64,000 nt of DNA from Pseudoalteromonas byunsanensis. GTDB taxonomy: Bacteria; Pseudomonadota; Gammaproteobacteria; Enterobacterales; Alteromonadaceae. Within the stretch, counting starts at the first letter, position 1. Each line of letters opens with the position of its first letter. Below the pieces are notes generated by a model. It was not told the DNA's origin. It saw only the letters and a program-made list of their open reading frames with translations, and ran no database searches. The DNA is taken from the NCBI RefSeq assembly GCF_001854475.1, contig NZ_MNAN01000035.1, positions 157,460-221,459 on the forward strand. Reading direction: 5' to 3'. The position numbers and the translations under genes were made by a program. This document shows positions 29,099-37,396 of the stretch, in pieces.

Positions 29099-30065
29099 TG
29101 AGGCGTATGAGTGATTCATGTAAGTCCTTATACAACCAATTTTTTCTGAGTACACGCTTCTTTACAGCAAGCAAAATCCGCTTTGGGTATTTGAGCAGTA
29201 ACCATTTAGCAAGACTGATAACATAATGCCTTTCAACTAACGCTCTCTGCTCAAAGGCGATTTTAGTATTAAGCAGCTGTAAATCTGGTTGAGCACACAT
29301 ACTGCATATATAACTCTGTAAGTCTGGCGCTAGGCTTTTAGAGACGATCAAACGGCATAATTGATGTAGCAATATCAACCTATCAAAATCAAACTTCCCG
29401 CAGTTAACAAATTGCCTGTCTATCGCTCTTAATTGTGCTGCCCAGCGTTCAAAAAGCACTTTGTTCCAAAAGCGTACATGATGGTTTGGAGATTGCCGTA
29501 AATCAAAGCCACACTTCCAACAACAGGCCATGTCCATGTCTTTGTATATTCCTGGTTTTCCTAGCTCGCATCTGTGAAATGAAATACTAGCGCCACACTC
29601 AGTGCATCGGTCATGCATTATTATTTGGTGATAAGGGCAAAAAGTATAAAAGCCGACTCGCCATGAAAGTCGATAGTATGGTTCAGCCCCTTCAGCCAAG
29701 CATTGCGGGCAAAACTGCATACCATAGCCGTTATGCAGTCTGTGTTTAATTACTAATGGACAGAGCCATCTAAGCTGGCCCGATAATGTAAGTTCGGGAA
29801 ACAGACGTCCTTCAAAAAGTGCAAGCGTGTGCTTTACTAACTCTTCGCAGCTCACGCTCGCTTTTTCGCTTATTTTACCCAACAGCCACTGTGGTATATG
29901 CCTATCAATGTCTCGGTTCCACAGTTGATAATTTGAACCAAATTCTAGCCGACAAAACGTTTGGAGCTTTAGCCCATTGCTATGAGCACACCTGACTAGC
30001 CAAGAAGAAAGGCACTCTCCATTATAAGGTTTAGGGTGGGCTGGCCATAACTTACCAGACAGCAT
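29088..30065 (-). CDS. tniQ: TniQ/TnsD-family target-selection protein
   Basis: At 325 residues it is much shorter than Tn7 TnsD (508). The TniQ zinc-binding region is clear: FCPQC (C119, C122), FCPYHQ (C143, H146), CTECG (C154, C157) and CCWKCG (C182, C185). The N-terminus AHPKPYNGECLSSWLVRCA is the classic TniQ opening. The remaining C-terminal part (190-325) is basic and helical and probably binds target DNA. As the only TniQ protein in the element, it is the prime candidate to read the 3' end of lipA. Its ATG abuts the tnsC stop. Confidence 0.9.
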   Translation of the reverse strand: MLSGKLWPAHPKPYNGECLSSWLVRCAHSNGLKLQTFCRLEFGSNYQLWNRDIDRHIPQWLLGKISEKASVSCEELVKHTLALFEGRLFPELTLSGQLRWLCPLVIKHRLHNGYGMQFCPQCLAEGAEPYYRLSWRVGFYTFCPYHQIIMHDRCTECGASISFHRCELGKPGIYKDMDMACCWKCGFDLRQSPNHHVRFWNKVLFERWAAQLRAIDRQFVNCGKFDFDRLILLHQLCRLIVSKSLAPDLQSYICSMCAQPDLQLLNTKIAFEQRALVERHYVISLAKWLLLKYPKRILLAVKKRVLRKNWLYKDLHESLIRLTNF

Positions 30066-30962
30066 TTACGATACGCCATCTAGTCTACGTTTCCTTGCTG
30101 AGGGCGTGATCCAATCCAAATCATCCAACACTTTTAAAGTGATTTGTTCTATTTTATTTTCAATCGCATACACCGCAGCGTTATTCAATATTTTGCTTAG
30201 CTCTCCAATATACCCCTCTGACATGGCAAATAAACGAGATGCTAGTTTATGCTCGTGTAGTACCGATGGCTTTTTGAGTGGCAACATCCTCTCAAAGCTT
30301 GCTAACAGCCTTAAATACTCATTATCAAATTCCCACCTAGAAAGCATTACGGGTTCAAACCGATTAGCTAATTGCGGATCTGTTTGCAGTGCTCTAAATG
30401 CATCCTTGGTTCCTACCCCAACTATTGTAATTTGAAGCTCATTGCCTAAATATTTGAGTACATTTAAAAAAGCCCGTTGGCGATTAGTATTCCCCGCTAG
30501 AATATGATGAATTTCGTCAATCACTAATATCTTTAACCCAACATATCTAAGCAGTTTAATGACTTGAAACTGCTTTTTATCGACTCGCTCACTCGGTTTA
30601 TAAGGTGCGAATAGCAATTCTAAAATCGAGTTATAAAATCGGCCTTCGTCAGGAACAGGCGGTGCTTGAACGAACATAACGGGTGCCAATACCCCATCAC
30701 CTTCGGGGTTGTCTTCGGCGGGGTGGTTTCGACAAAACTTTTTCACCAACATAGTTTTGCCATTATTGGTATCACCCACGATGAGTAAGTTGGGCATTCT
30801 TTCTGTTCGAGGGTGTACCAGCAAATCCTCAAGCTTGTTTAATATGTTTTTCGCTTTGGAATAACCAATCCAGCGGTCTGAACGTATTTTTTCAATCCTT
30901 TGAGCATCATCTAAAGAGAGCATTCCTTTGGCACTGTCATTTAAGTGACTAAAATCGCTCAT
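30066..30962 (-). CDS. tnsC: TnsC-like AAA+ transposition regulator
   Basis: The protein has about 298 residues, shorter than Tn7 TnsC (555) and closer to TniB or CAST TnsC. It has Walker A GDTNNGKT, Walker B LKILVIDEIHHIL and a sensor segment ITIVGVGTKDAF. The family forms ATP filaments that bridge the target selector and the TnsAB transposase. The start is either the ATG at 30962, overlapping the tnsB stop as ATGA, or the ATG at 30968, two codons earlier. Confidence 0.92.
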   Translation of the reverse strand: MSDFSHLNDSAKGMLSLDDAQRIEKIRSDRWIGYSKAKNILNKLEDLLVHPRTERMPNLLIVGDTNNGKTMLVKKFCRNHPAEDNPEGDGVLAPVMFVQAPPVPDEGRFYNSILELLFAPYKPSERVDKKQFQVIKLLRYVGLKILVIDEIHHILAGNTNRQRAFLNVLKYLGNELQITIVGVGTKDAFRALQTDPQLANRFEPVMLSRWEFDNEYLRLLASFERMLPLKKPSVLHEHKLASRLFAMSEGYIGELSKILNNAAVYAIENKIEQITLKVLDDLDWITPSARKRRLDGVS

Positions 30963-32818
30963 GACCATTCATCCATATCATCAAAGGGTTCAATATCTAG
31001 AGTAGAAATTGCTAATTCGCCTGGTTGCTCCTGAACTGCTGGCATTGGGTTAGGCTTTTCTGCTTGGGTATGATTCTTTCGTCTCTGCCGTGAACGTTTT
31101 GCAGCTTTAGTTTTGTTAACTGCTTCCTGTTCAAGCTCTCGCATTCGCTCGTATGCCTCAAAAATCGTGTGTTCATTGATTTTGCCACCTGACTCTTCAA
31201 CACGCTTAAGGGCTTCTCGTAACTCCCAAATACTTATCGCTGGATGAGAGGTGTCTCGGTAAGGAATTTGGTAATAAGACTTGAGCTCTGGGTCAAAAAA
31301 CCAAATTAGGCTAATATCCCTGGGATCACGACGCACCATAAACTTGCGCTTTCTCTTTGCATCTTGCGGATCAATCGCATTTATCCAAGGCCTTAAAACA
31401 TCGTGGTAATAATAAATTTTATCAATCACAATGCCGTAATCTTGCACTGTGCGCATTTCAAAAGGCATTAGATCCAACTTAAGCTTTTCTTCATCTATTA
31501 TTTTTGCTGGTAAACCTCTGCCTGGCATTTCACTATCGCCCAGTATTCCTTGCTTATATCGAGCGAGTGGTGCCATACCTAACATTGAATGCTTCTTTTG
31601 GTGGTATACATTAACAATGTAATCCGCAAGCCACTTTTCAAATTCAGATAGCGTTAAAGCTGCTGCTTTTTCTGAGTCATAATCACCTTTCTCTTTTGGG
31701 TTTGCGAATGTAGAACCGGGTAAAGCGTGAACTTCTTTCGATAATGTGCCTAAAGCTCTTTCAACATGGGCTCCATAATTAGGTCTTGCTACCGGCCTCC
31801 ACTCCAAATCCATCGAGTACTGACTACAAGCTCGTTTTAGCATGTTGCCCCTGAACTCTTTTGCATTGTCCGCATGAATTTTGTCTGGTAACCCCCATAC
31901 TGGCCACTCTCCGCTAACACCGAGTTTTGCTAACCATCTTTCTTTTGGCAAAATTGAGTGTGCGAGACATAACCCCGTTGTCATTGCACTCGGGGGATCA
32001 AACGATATATAAAACCCAGTCACCAATCTGCTAAACACATCAAATGACAAAGTGATCCAAGGTCTTCCTATCGGCGCTCGGTAATGATCATCCACTAAAA
32101 TGATGTCTAGCTTTGTGTGATCTATTTGCACCACAGCGAGTGGCCAATCCGCGCCTGGAAATTTACCCTCTATAGGTTTAAAGTCATTGTCTGATTTTTT
32201 ACGCCCATGTCGCTTTCTTGACACTAGCTCAAGTGGTAACGCTTTAACTCGGTTCCTAACTGTATTGTCATGAGGTGGCGTAAGCCCTCTTTTTAAACAT
32301 TGGGCTTTTACGGCATCAATAACCTTTCGAACAATTTTCTTCTGTTTTGTGAGGTATTCTGTTGCGATTGCTTCTTTAATTATCTCTTCAACTATATGGT
32401 CGCCTTTCGTTGCTCCTTTGTCACTTCTCGTCTTTGGTAACAACGAGGTAAGTAACCCCGAACCTTCATATAAACGAAGCCATAAGTACACTGTATTCAC
32501 ATGCAAGTCATGCGCTTGAGCTCTTTCAATAACTTGCTTTCTCGTACGCCCACCTTTATTAACCAAAGGCTTGATGATTTCGTATCTTTGATTGGCGGTT
32601 TCCCAAGCTTCTTCTGAAATAAGCATGAGCTCTTCGTCGCATTTACGAGGTTCGACTTCAAGAGGAGGCAGCAATGATTCTGCTTTAGTTTCTAACGTTT
32701 CACCTGTTGACTCATCCACTAATATCACTTTAGACAGATTAAACACTTCAGCAATACGGTAGTTTTTACCTTCCCTTGAGACCTTTTTCCCTGGCTCTAA
32801 CACTAACGACTTATTCAC
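30959..32818 (-). CDS. tnsB: TnsB-like DDE transposase
   Basis: A 619-residue Mu/Tn7-type transposase that binds the 19-bp end repeats and joins 3' ends to target DNA. Helix-turn-helix domains fill residues about 70-210. The DDE catalytic triad is D233 (VQIDHTK), D317 (IHADNAKEF) and E353 (HVERALGTL). The C-terminal tail (about 560-619) is basic then acidic and would contact TnsA and TnsC. The start is a GTG one base after the tnsA stop, so the pair is coupled. Confidence 0.95.
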   Translation of the reverse strand: MNKSLVLEPGKKVSREGKNYRIAEVFNLSKVILVDESTGETLETKAESLLPPLEVEPRKCDEELMLISEEAWETANQRYEIIKPLVNKGGRTRKQVIERAQAHDLHVNTVYLWLRLYEGSGLLTSLLPKTRSDKGATKGDHIVEEIIKEAIATEYLTKQKKIVRKVIDAVKAQCLKRGLTPPHDNTVRNRVKALPLELVSRKRHGRKKSDNDFKPIEGKFPGADWPLAVVQIDHTKLDIILVDDHYRAPIGRPWITLSFDVFSRLVTGFYISFDPPSAMTTGLCLAHSILPKERWLAKLGVSGEWPVWGLPDKIHADNAKEFRGNMLKRACSQYSMDLEWRPVARPNYGAHVERALGTLSKEVHALPGSTFANPKEKGDYDSEKAAALTLSEFEKWLADYIVNVYHQKKHSMLGMAPLARYKQGILGDSEMPGRGLPAKIIDEEKLKLDLMPFEMRTVQDYGIVIDKIYYYHDVLRPWINAIDPQDAKRKRKFMVRRDPRDISLIWFFDPELKSYYQIPYRDTSHPAISIWELREALKRVEESGGKINEHTIFEAYERMRELEQEAVNKTKAAKRSRQRRKNHTQAEKPNPMPAVQEQPGELAISTLDIEPFDDMDEWS

Positions 32819-32819
32819 T

Positions 32820-33458
32820 TCAACAGCTCCATATTTCTCGTGTCATGGTGATCTTTTGGTTGAGATTCATGCCAATTTGGCCCGTTCCAATCAGATACCA
32901 CAATGTTGGCAACAGTCTGGCTTGATTCCACGGATCAGAGTATATCTTTTCAAGTAATCCTGTTGGTGTTGCGCGCCCAAGCTTTTTTAAATTTCCAACT
33001 AGCAACGCCATATCTGCTTCTTCACTAGCACCTTGCCTTATAAAAGGAAGAAGAAACTTAACTGACTCCAGATAGGGTGTTCTAATTTCCTTTTCAGTGA
33101 CGATTTTAAACCTCCACTGATTTTCCTTTGCATATTTGATAGCCATCCGGAACTTCGGCTGTAGCTTGTCCCAATTTACCTTGAGATCACTTCGATACTT
33201 TACTTCATATAAAGTGGGTTTTTCACCTTGCCTGAAGGCTAGTACATCAGGCGTATAACTACGTCGCTTGTCTTCATTATTTAGCCACGTAATTTTAACT
33301 GGCTGAACCTCAAACCGACTTATGTGCTTGTCGAATTCAAGTAGACTTATAAAGTCTCGCTCCAGTGTTGACTCAAACATTGCTTGCCCATCAGCTTTAC
33401 TGTGCGCTGCAATTCCTGTCACATTGCGATAGTTTTTTGGAATGGTTCTTACGGGCAT
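32820..33458 (-). CDS. tnsA: TnsA-like endonuclease
   Basis: A 212-residue restriction-endonuclease-fold protein. It cuts the 5' ends of the element so that transposition is cut-and-paste. Catalytic candidates are E29/E33 (FESTLERDF), D71 (SYTPDVLAF) and E85/K87 (LYEVKYR). The C-terminal half supplies the TnsC/TnsB-contact domain. It is the first gene of the tnsABC-tniQ operon and reads inward from the right end. Its promoter must lie among the TnsB sites, which suggests autoregulation by TnsB. Confidence 0.93.
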   Translation of the reverse strand: MPVRTIPKNYRNVTGIAAHSKADGQAMFESTLERDFISLLEFDKHISRFEVQPVKITWLNNEDKRRSYTPDVLAFRQGEKPTLYEVKYRSDLKVNWDKLQPKFRMAIKYAKENQWRFKIVTEKEIRTPYLESVKFLLPFIRQGASEEADMALLVGNLKKLGRATPTGLLEKIYSDPWNQARLLPTLWYLIGTGQIGMNLNQKITMTREIWSC

Positions 33459-33513
33459 AAATACCTAATATATTTGATATACAAAGACTATTTAAAAAAC
33501 CACCGCAAACATC

Positions 33514-33635
33514 CAGTACAATATAAAGATGTAAATTAGGTTTTAAACAGACTCAACTATGTTAATAGTAGCCTATAGCGATGTAATTTCGACTCTAAAT
33601 TGAGGTTTCAGTACAAAAAAGCGATGGAATTCACA
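33514..33635 (-). repeat. Right transposon end with three spaced TnsB-type sites
   Basis: Reading inward on the minus strand, the tip TGTGAATT is followed by 19-bp sites at 33609-33627 (CCATCGCTTTTTTGTACTG), 33566-33584 (ACATCGCTATAGGCTACTA) and 33514-33532 (ACATCTTTATATTGTACTG). They share ACATCG...TGTACTG with the left end and have the same polarity towards the tip. The spacing here is wide, unlike the packed left end. The tnsA start lies 56 bases further in. Confidence 0.85.
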
Positions 33636-33640
33636 GAAGT
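33636..33640. repeat. Target-site duplication GAAGT, right copy
   Basis: It matches 18561-18565. Followed by AAAATAA, it recreates the codons Glu-Val-Lys-stop of the uninterrupted lipA gene. Confidence 0.88.
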
Positions 33641-33663
33641 AAAATAACACTCTTTCTACTCAG

Positions 33664-33693
33664 AAAAAAAGCGCTCTTCGGCGCTTTTTTTTT
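33664..33693 (+). terminator. Original lipA terminator, displaced by the transposon
   Basis: The stem AGCGC / GCGCT with a TCTTCG loop is flanked by an A-run and followed by nine T residues. It stands 28 bases from the right duplication. Without the element it would lie just after the lipA stop. It now isolates the transposon from the permease gene. Confidence 0.9.
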
Positions 33694-33872
33694 ATCTATC
33701 ACTAACGTGGTAAGACCATTTCAAGGCAGCAAGTTTGCTACATTCTGTTGCTAAATAACTTGCTCGTAAAACATAGATTACAATCGTTAACATTGATTTA
33801 TGGCAAAACTATTCCAATTTATTGCACAGCAGTATATCTTGCTGGACTCTCTCACACACAAAGGGGCTATTT

Positions 33873-35078
33873 GTGCTTAAAAATAAAACACTGGGGAGTA
33901 TGCTGATCGTAGCAGGTACAACGATAGGCGCAGGTATGCTAGCGCTTCCGATTGCATCTGCGGGATTGGGATTTACCACAGCATTGATCTTGATTGTGCT
34001 GTCTTGGTTACTTATGACCTATACCGCATTACTAATGCTTGAGCTCCACCAGTATGCCAGTGCCGACGCAACGCTCAATACCCTCGCTAAGTCTATTTTA
34101 GGTAAACGTGGGCAGTATATTGCAAACTTCTCTATGGTTTTTTTATTTTACGCGCTATGTGCGGCCTATATTGCAGGCGGCGGAGCCCAGTTACAAGAGA
34201 AAATTAACAACGCGTTAGGTATGCAAGTCGCCCCACAAGTTGGTTCCGTTGTTCTAGCTATTATTGTGGCTACGGTCGTTACCGCAGGTACCAGCACAGT
34301 TGACAAACTCAACAAGGTGCTTTTCAGTATCAAGCTTATCGTGTTAGCTAGCCTATTTTACGTGTTGACTCCTTATGTGCACGGCCAACATCTATTGGAT
34401 ATGCCCATCGAACAGGGACTTGTAATATCTGCCATTCCTGTGGTGTTCACTTCTTTTGGTTTCCATGGCTCCATTCCATCGGTGGTGAAGTACGTCGGCT
34501 TAGACATCAAGTCACTGCGTCGCGTCATGATGTTTGGTGCTGCACTTCCATTAACCATTTATGTGTTCTGGCAACTATTAAGCCAAGGTGTTATGAGTCA
34601 ACAAAGCTTGATGCAAAGTGAAGGGCTAACTGGGTTTGTTAATAATATTTCTAACATTGCCCACAATCCGCATATTACAACTTTTGTAACGATTTTTGCC
34701 GACTTAGCCCTCGCCACATCATTTTTAGGGGTAAGCTTAGGATTATTCGACTTCTTTGCTGACGCACTTAAAAAAGGAAATGGAAACTTGGATCGAAGCA
34801 AAACGGCTTTGATCACTTTCTTGCCACCTCTTGGTTTTGCCTTGTTCTATCCTAAAGGTTTTATTATGGCACTGGGCTATGCGGCTATCGCATTGGTTGT
34901 TCTGGCAGTGTTTTTACCCGTTGCGATGGTGTGGTCACAGCGCCGTCGTGGAACACCCACGACAGGTTATCAGGTAAGAGGCGGTACTTTAGGACTCGCG
35001 ATGGCGGCGCTGTGTGGCATTGCAATAATTGCAGCACAAGGTTTGCAAATGACGGGCGTCATTCCTTCTCTAGGATAA
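33873..35078 (+). CDS. Aromatic amino acid permease (TyrP/Mtr family)
   Basis: An inner-membrane proton symporter of the HAAP family with 11 hydrophobic segments, likely importing tyrosine or tryptophan. The opening KNKTLGSMLIVAGTTIGAGMLALPIASAGLGF is diagnostic, and FGFHGSIPSVVKYVG is the family's central motif. The GTG at 33873, behind GGGG, gives 401 residues, close to TyrP (403). An upstream in-frame start at 33822 would add 17 residues that do not look family-like. Substrate choice between Tyr and Trp is not decided. Confidence 0.88.
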   Translation: MLKNKTLGSMLIVAGTTIGAGMLALPIASAGLGFTTALILIVLSWLLMTYTALLMLELHQYASADATLNTLAKSILGKRGQYIANFSMVFLFYALCAAYIAGGGAQLQEKINNALGMQVAPQVGSVVLAIIVATVVTAGTSTVDKLNKVLFSIKLIVLASLFYVLTPYVHGQHLLDMPIEQGLVISAIPVVFTSFGFHGSIPSVVKYVGLDIKSLRRVMMFGAALPLTIYVFWQLLSQGVMSQQSLMQSEGLTGFVNNISNIAHNPHITTFVTIFADLALATSFLGVSLGLFDFFADALKKGNGNLDRSKTALITFLPPLGFALFYPKGFIMALGYAAIALVVLAVFLPVAMVWSQRRRGTPTTGYQVRGGTLGLAMAALCGIAIIAAQGLQMTGVIPSLG

Positions 35079-35088
35079 AAACAATACT

Positions 35089-35120
35089 CCACAAAGCAGC
35101 TATCATTAGTTGCTTTGTGG
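35089..35120. terminator. Bidirectional hairpin between the permease and pomB
   Basis: A perfect 10-bp stem, CCACAAAGCA / TGCTTTGTGG, lies between two convergent genes and includes the last pomB codons. On the minus strand a T-rich stretch follows after a few bases. It may end both transcripts. Confidence 0.5.
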
Positions 35121-36053
35121 GTCCTGCCTGACTTCAATTGGGTCAGACTCCTGTGGTTTACCTTGTAAAATAGATATCTCGACTCGGCGATTGCGTCGCC
35201 TGTCTGCATTGGTTTCATTTGGCACCAACGGTCTGGTATCAGCATGACCCACCACGACTAAGCGGTTTTTATCAAAACCTGGGGCTTTAACCATTTCACT
35301 GGCAACCGCCACAGCTCGCGTTGCCGATAGATCCCAGTTGTTACTGTATAACTCATTACTAACTTGAAAATCATCGGTATGCCCTGAAACCGTAATTTCA
35401 CCCGGTACGTCTTTCAATAAATCGGCTATTTCTCTAATGACAGGTGTAAATTTGGGCTGTAAAAATGCACTCCCCGATGGAAATGCACCATTTTCTTGTA
35501 TGCGTATGATGATTTGCTGCCCCAGAGATTCAAGTTCAATAGCCCCATCCATGATTTGTTTTTCCATCTGCTGGGCAATCTTTTTAACTAACTCATTTAC
35601 CTGCTCTTGCTCCGCCGCTGCAATAGCTTGTGTCATCGCCTGCTCTTGTGAAGTACTTTGTGAATCACCGCCACGCTTGTTGCCACGCTGCTCTTGGCGT
35701 CCCCCTGCGGAACTTTCTTCACCAGCCTGAAACTCCAACATTTGCTGGGTCATTTCTACAGTTTGCTGCTGAATAGTTTCAATCGGTGTAGGTTCCGGTT
35801 TACCCGGTGTAAACTCCATAGCGATGACACTGGTCCCTTTAGGGATATCTTTAACTTCGATTTTATTTTGTACACCAAATGCAAACTTCATTGAGCCCGC
35901 TATTTGCTTGAATTTTAATACGTCCATTTCCGAGAAAGCGAGTAACAATACGAAAAAACACATTAATAGCGACATTAGATCGGCAAACGTCCCCATCCAA
36001 GCAGGCAAGCCTGGAGGTGGACATTTACATTCTTTCTCGTCAGAAGAAGACAT
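35106..36053 (-). CDS. pomB: Sodium-driven flagellar stator protein PomB
   Basis: A 315-residue MotB-family protein with a short cytoplasmic start. One membrane helix (about 20-42) contains the ion-binding Asp in GTFADLMSLLMCFFVLLLAFSE. A Gln/Glu-rich periplasmic linker follows, then an OmpA-like peptidoglycan-binding domain (VSGHTDDFQV ... NWDLSATRAVAVA ... ADTRPLVPNETNADRRRNRRVEI). The sequence is very close to Vibrio PomB around the helix, which favours Na+ coupling. It starts 5 bases after pomA. Confidence 0.94.
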   Translation of the reverse strand: MSSSDEKECKCPPPGLPAWMGTFADLMSLLMCFFVLLLAFSEMDVLKFKQIAGSMKFAFGVQNKIEVKDIPKGTSVIAMEFTPGKPEPTPIETIQQQTVEMTQQMLEFQAGEESSAGGRQEQRGNKRGGDSQSTSQEQAMTQAIAAAEQEQVNELVKKIAQQMEKQIMDGAIELESLGQQIIIRIQENGAFPSGSAFLQPKFTPVIREIADLLKDVPGEITVSGHTDDFQVSNELYSNNWDLSATRAVAVASEMVKAPGFDKNRLVVVGHADTRPLVPNETNADRRRNRRVEISILQGKPQESDPIEVRQDPQSN

Positions 36054-36058
36054 AGTCG

Positions 36059-36826
36059 CTATTCCTCTTTCTCATGCAGACGTTTAGATTCAGGTAAGTA
36101 GTTTTTCAAAATACCTTCGATAACTTTAGGGTTTTGACCATCTTGGATCCCCAAAATTGCATCTAAGATCAACCTTTGGTTCAATTCCTCTTCGTCTTTA
36201 CGCAGCTCTAGTTTTGATTGAATAGGAATTGCCACAACGTTGGCCAAAAACGCGCCATAAAGGGTGGTTAATAACGCCACCGCCATCGCAGGACCAATTG
36301 CTTTGGGATCATCCATGTTAGATAACATAGCAACCAGACCAATCAATGTACCTATCATCCCCATCGCAGGAGCGATATCACCGAGCTTTTTAAATAGCAG
36401 TGCGCCAGATTCATGACGGCTAGATGTTAAGGCAATGTCTTTTTGCAGCGTAGCTCTAACCACATCCGCATCGTGTCCATCCACCAACATATCAACCCCT
36501 TTTCGCATGAACGAGTTAGGTATGTCCGCTTCCTCTAATGCCAAAAATCCGCCTTTACGCGCCGAATCAGCTAATTCTACCGCTTTTTCAATTAATTCTT
36601 CAGGTGTCTCTATTTTGAACATGAAGGCTTTGCCAACAACCTTACCGATGGCAAAAAACTTAGACATTGAAAAGTTAGCTAATACGATAAACAATGAGCC
36701 ACCAAACACAATGACGCTAGAGGCAGCATCAGCAAACATGCCTATCTCACCGTCACTACTCATGAACATGGACATCACAATCAGGCCTATCGCGCCCAGG
36801 ATACCAATAACGGTTGCTAAATCCAC
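36059..36826 (-). CDS. pomA: Sodium-driven flagellar stator protein PomA
   Basis: A 255-residue MotA-family protein with four membrane helices. The cytoplasmic loop holds the charged residues that touch FliG (GGFLALEEADIPNSFMRKG ... VDGHDADVVRATLQKDI). The conserved DIAPAMGMIGTLIGLVAMLSNMDDPKAIGPAMAVALLTT block matches Vibrio PomA. The start codon is GTG with a strong GGAGGG site. The 324-base gap up to xseB holds an xseB promoter and no gene that I can see. Confidence 0.95.
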   Translation of the reverse strand: MDLATVIGILGAIGLIVMSMFMSSDGEIGMFADAASSVIVFGGSLFIVLANFSMSKFFAIGKVVGKAFMFKIETPEELIEKAVELADSARKGGFLALEEADIPNSFMRKGVDMLVDGHDADVVRATLQKDIALTSSRHESGALLFKKLGDIAPAMGMIGTLIGLVAMLSNMDDPKAIGPAMAVALLTTLYGAFLANVVAIPIQSKLELRKDEEELNQRLILDAILGIQDGQNPKVIEGILKNYLPESKRLHEKEE

Positions 36827-37069
36827 ATACCCTCCAGAGAGTCTTATCTATTCTATATTGTTGCTCAGATGTCCAGTGTCATAAGACATTCAAAACACAT
36901 GCCATTTTTTATTGAAACGAGTGCAAGGCGTTTACTAAGCCATTGTTTATCGGCAAGCTACTGAATATCTTAAGTCAATTATATTAAAAAGCACCGAAAT
37001 TGCGAGCCACTCTTTGGTACAAAAACCTACCACTGGGTGTAACGGTATCGCAAAATAGTACTGCAAACT

Positions 37070-37098
37070 TTGACCTCGCACTACATTGGCCCTAGAAT
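37070..37098 (+). promoter_or_regulatory. Sigma-70 promoter for xseB-ispA-dxs
   Basis: TTGACC and TAGAAT are separated by 17 bases, very near the consensus, about 50 bases before the xseB ATG. Confidence 0.75.
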
Positions 37099-37150
37099 TG
37101 GGCTCTTAAATTCATTTAGTCTTAAATTGGTTAGGTAACGAGACATCATC

Positions 37151-37393
37151 ATGGCAACAAAAAAACCAGAAAATCTGAGTTTTGAAGAAGCAATGGCCGA
37201 ATTAGAGGGAATCGTTCACTCTATGGAGCAAGGTTCACTGACTCTTGAGCAATCACTCAAGCAATTCGAACGCGGCATAGCACTTGCTAATTCTTCGACC
37301 AGTAAACTGCAACAAGCCGAGCAAAAAGTCTCAATTCTTATGGCCAATGATACGCACAGTGAAGCTGTACCATTTCAAGGTGACGTGGAATAA
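37151..37393 (+). CDS. xseB: Exodeoxyribonuclease VII small subunit
   Basis: The 80-residue length is normal. The sequence PENLSFEEAMAELEGIVHSMEQGSLTLEQSLKQFERGIAL is the whole family signature. It binds XseA (encoded elsewhere) to form the single-strand exonuclease. It is first in the xseB-ispA-dxs operon, a conserved order in gammaproteobacteria. Confidence 0.95.
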   Translation: MATKKPENLSFEEAMAELEGIVHSMEQGSLTLEQSLKQFERGIALANSSTSKLQQAEQKVSILMANDTHSEAVPFQGDVE

Positions 37394-37396
37394 ACC

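Larger units (their letters stand above)
18566..33635. mobile_element. Tn7-like transposon (15,070 bp) in the 3' end of lipA
   Basis: The boundaries rest on several agreeing signs. The tips read TGTGAGTT and, on the other strand, TGTGAATT. Both sides carry a GAAGT duplication. Each end has three 19-bp TnsB-type repeats, with the outermost starting 8 bases from the tip at both ends. Joining the flanks restores a normal lipA stop (Glu-Val-Lys-stop). The core genes tnsA-tnsB-tnsC-tniQ read inward from the right (33.5 kb) end, and a tnsE-like gene reads inward from the left (lipA) end. The cargo between them is two defence-like modules. All parts expected of an active element appear intact. Confidence 0.93.

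Noticed and set aside
18566-33635. Possible CRISPR-associated transposon
   Set aside because: The short TniQ and TnsC raised this, but I see no cas genes and no regularly spaced direct repeats anywhere in the element.
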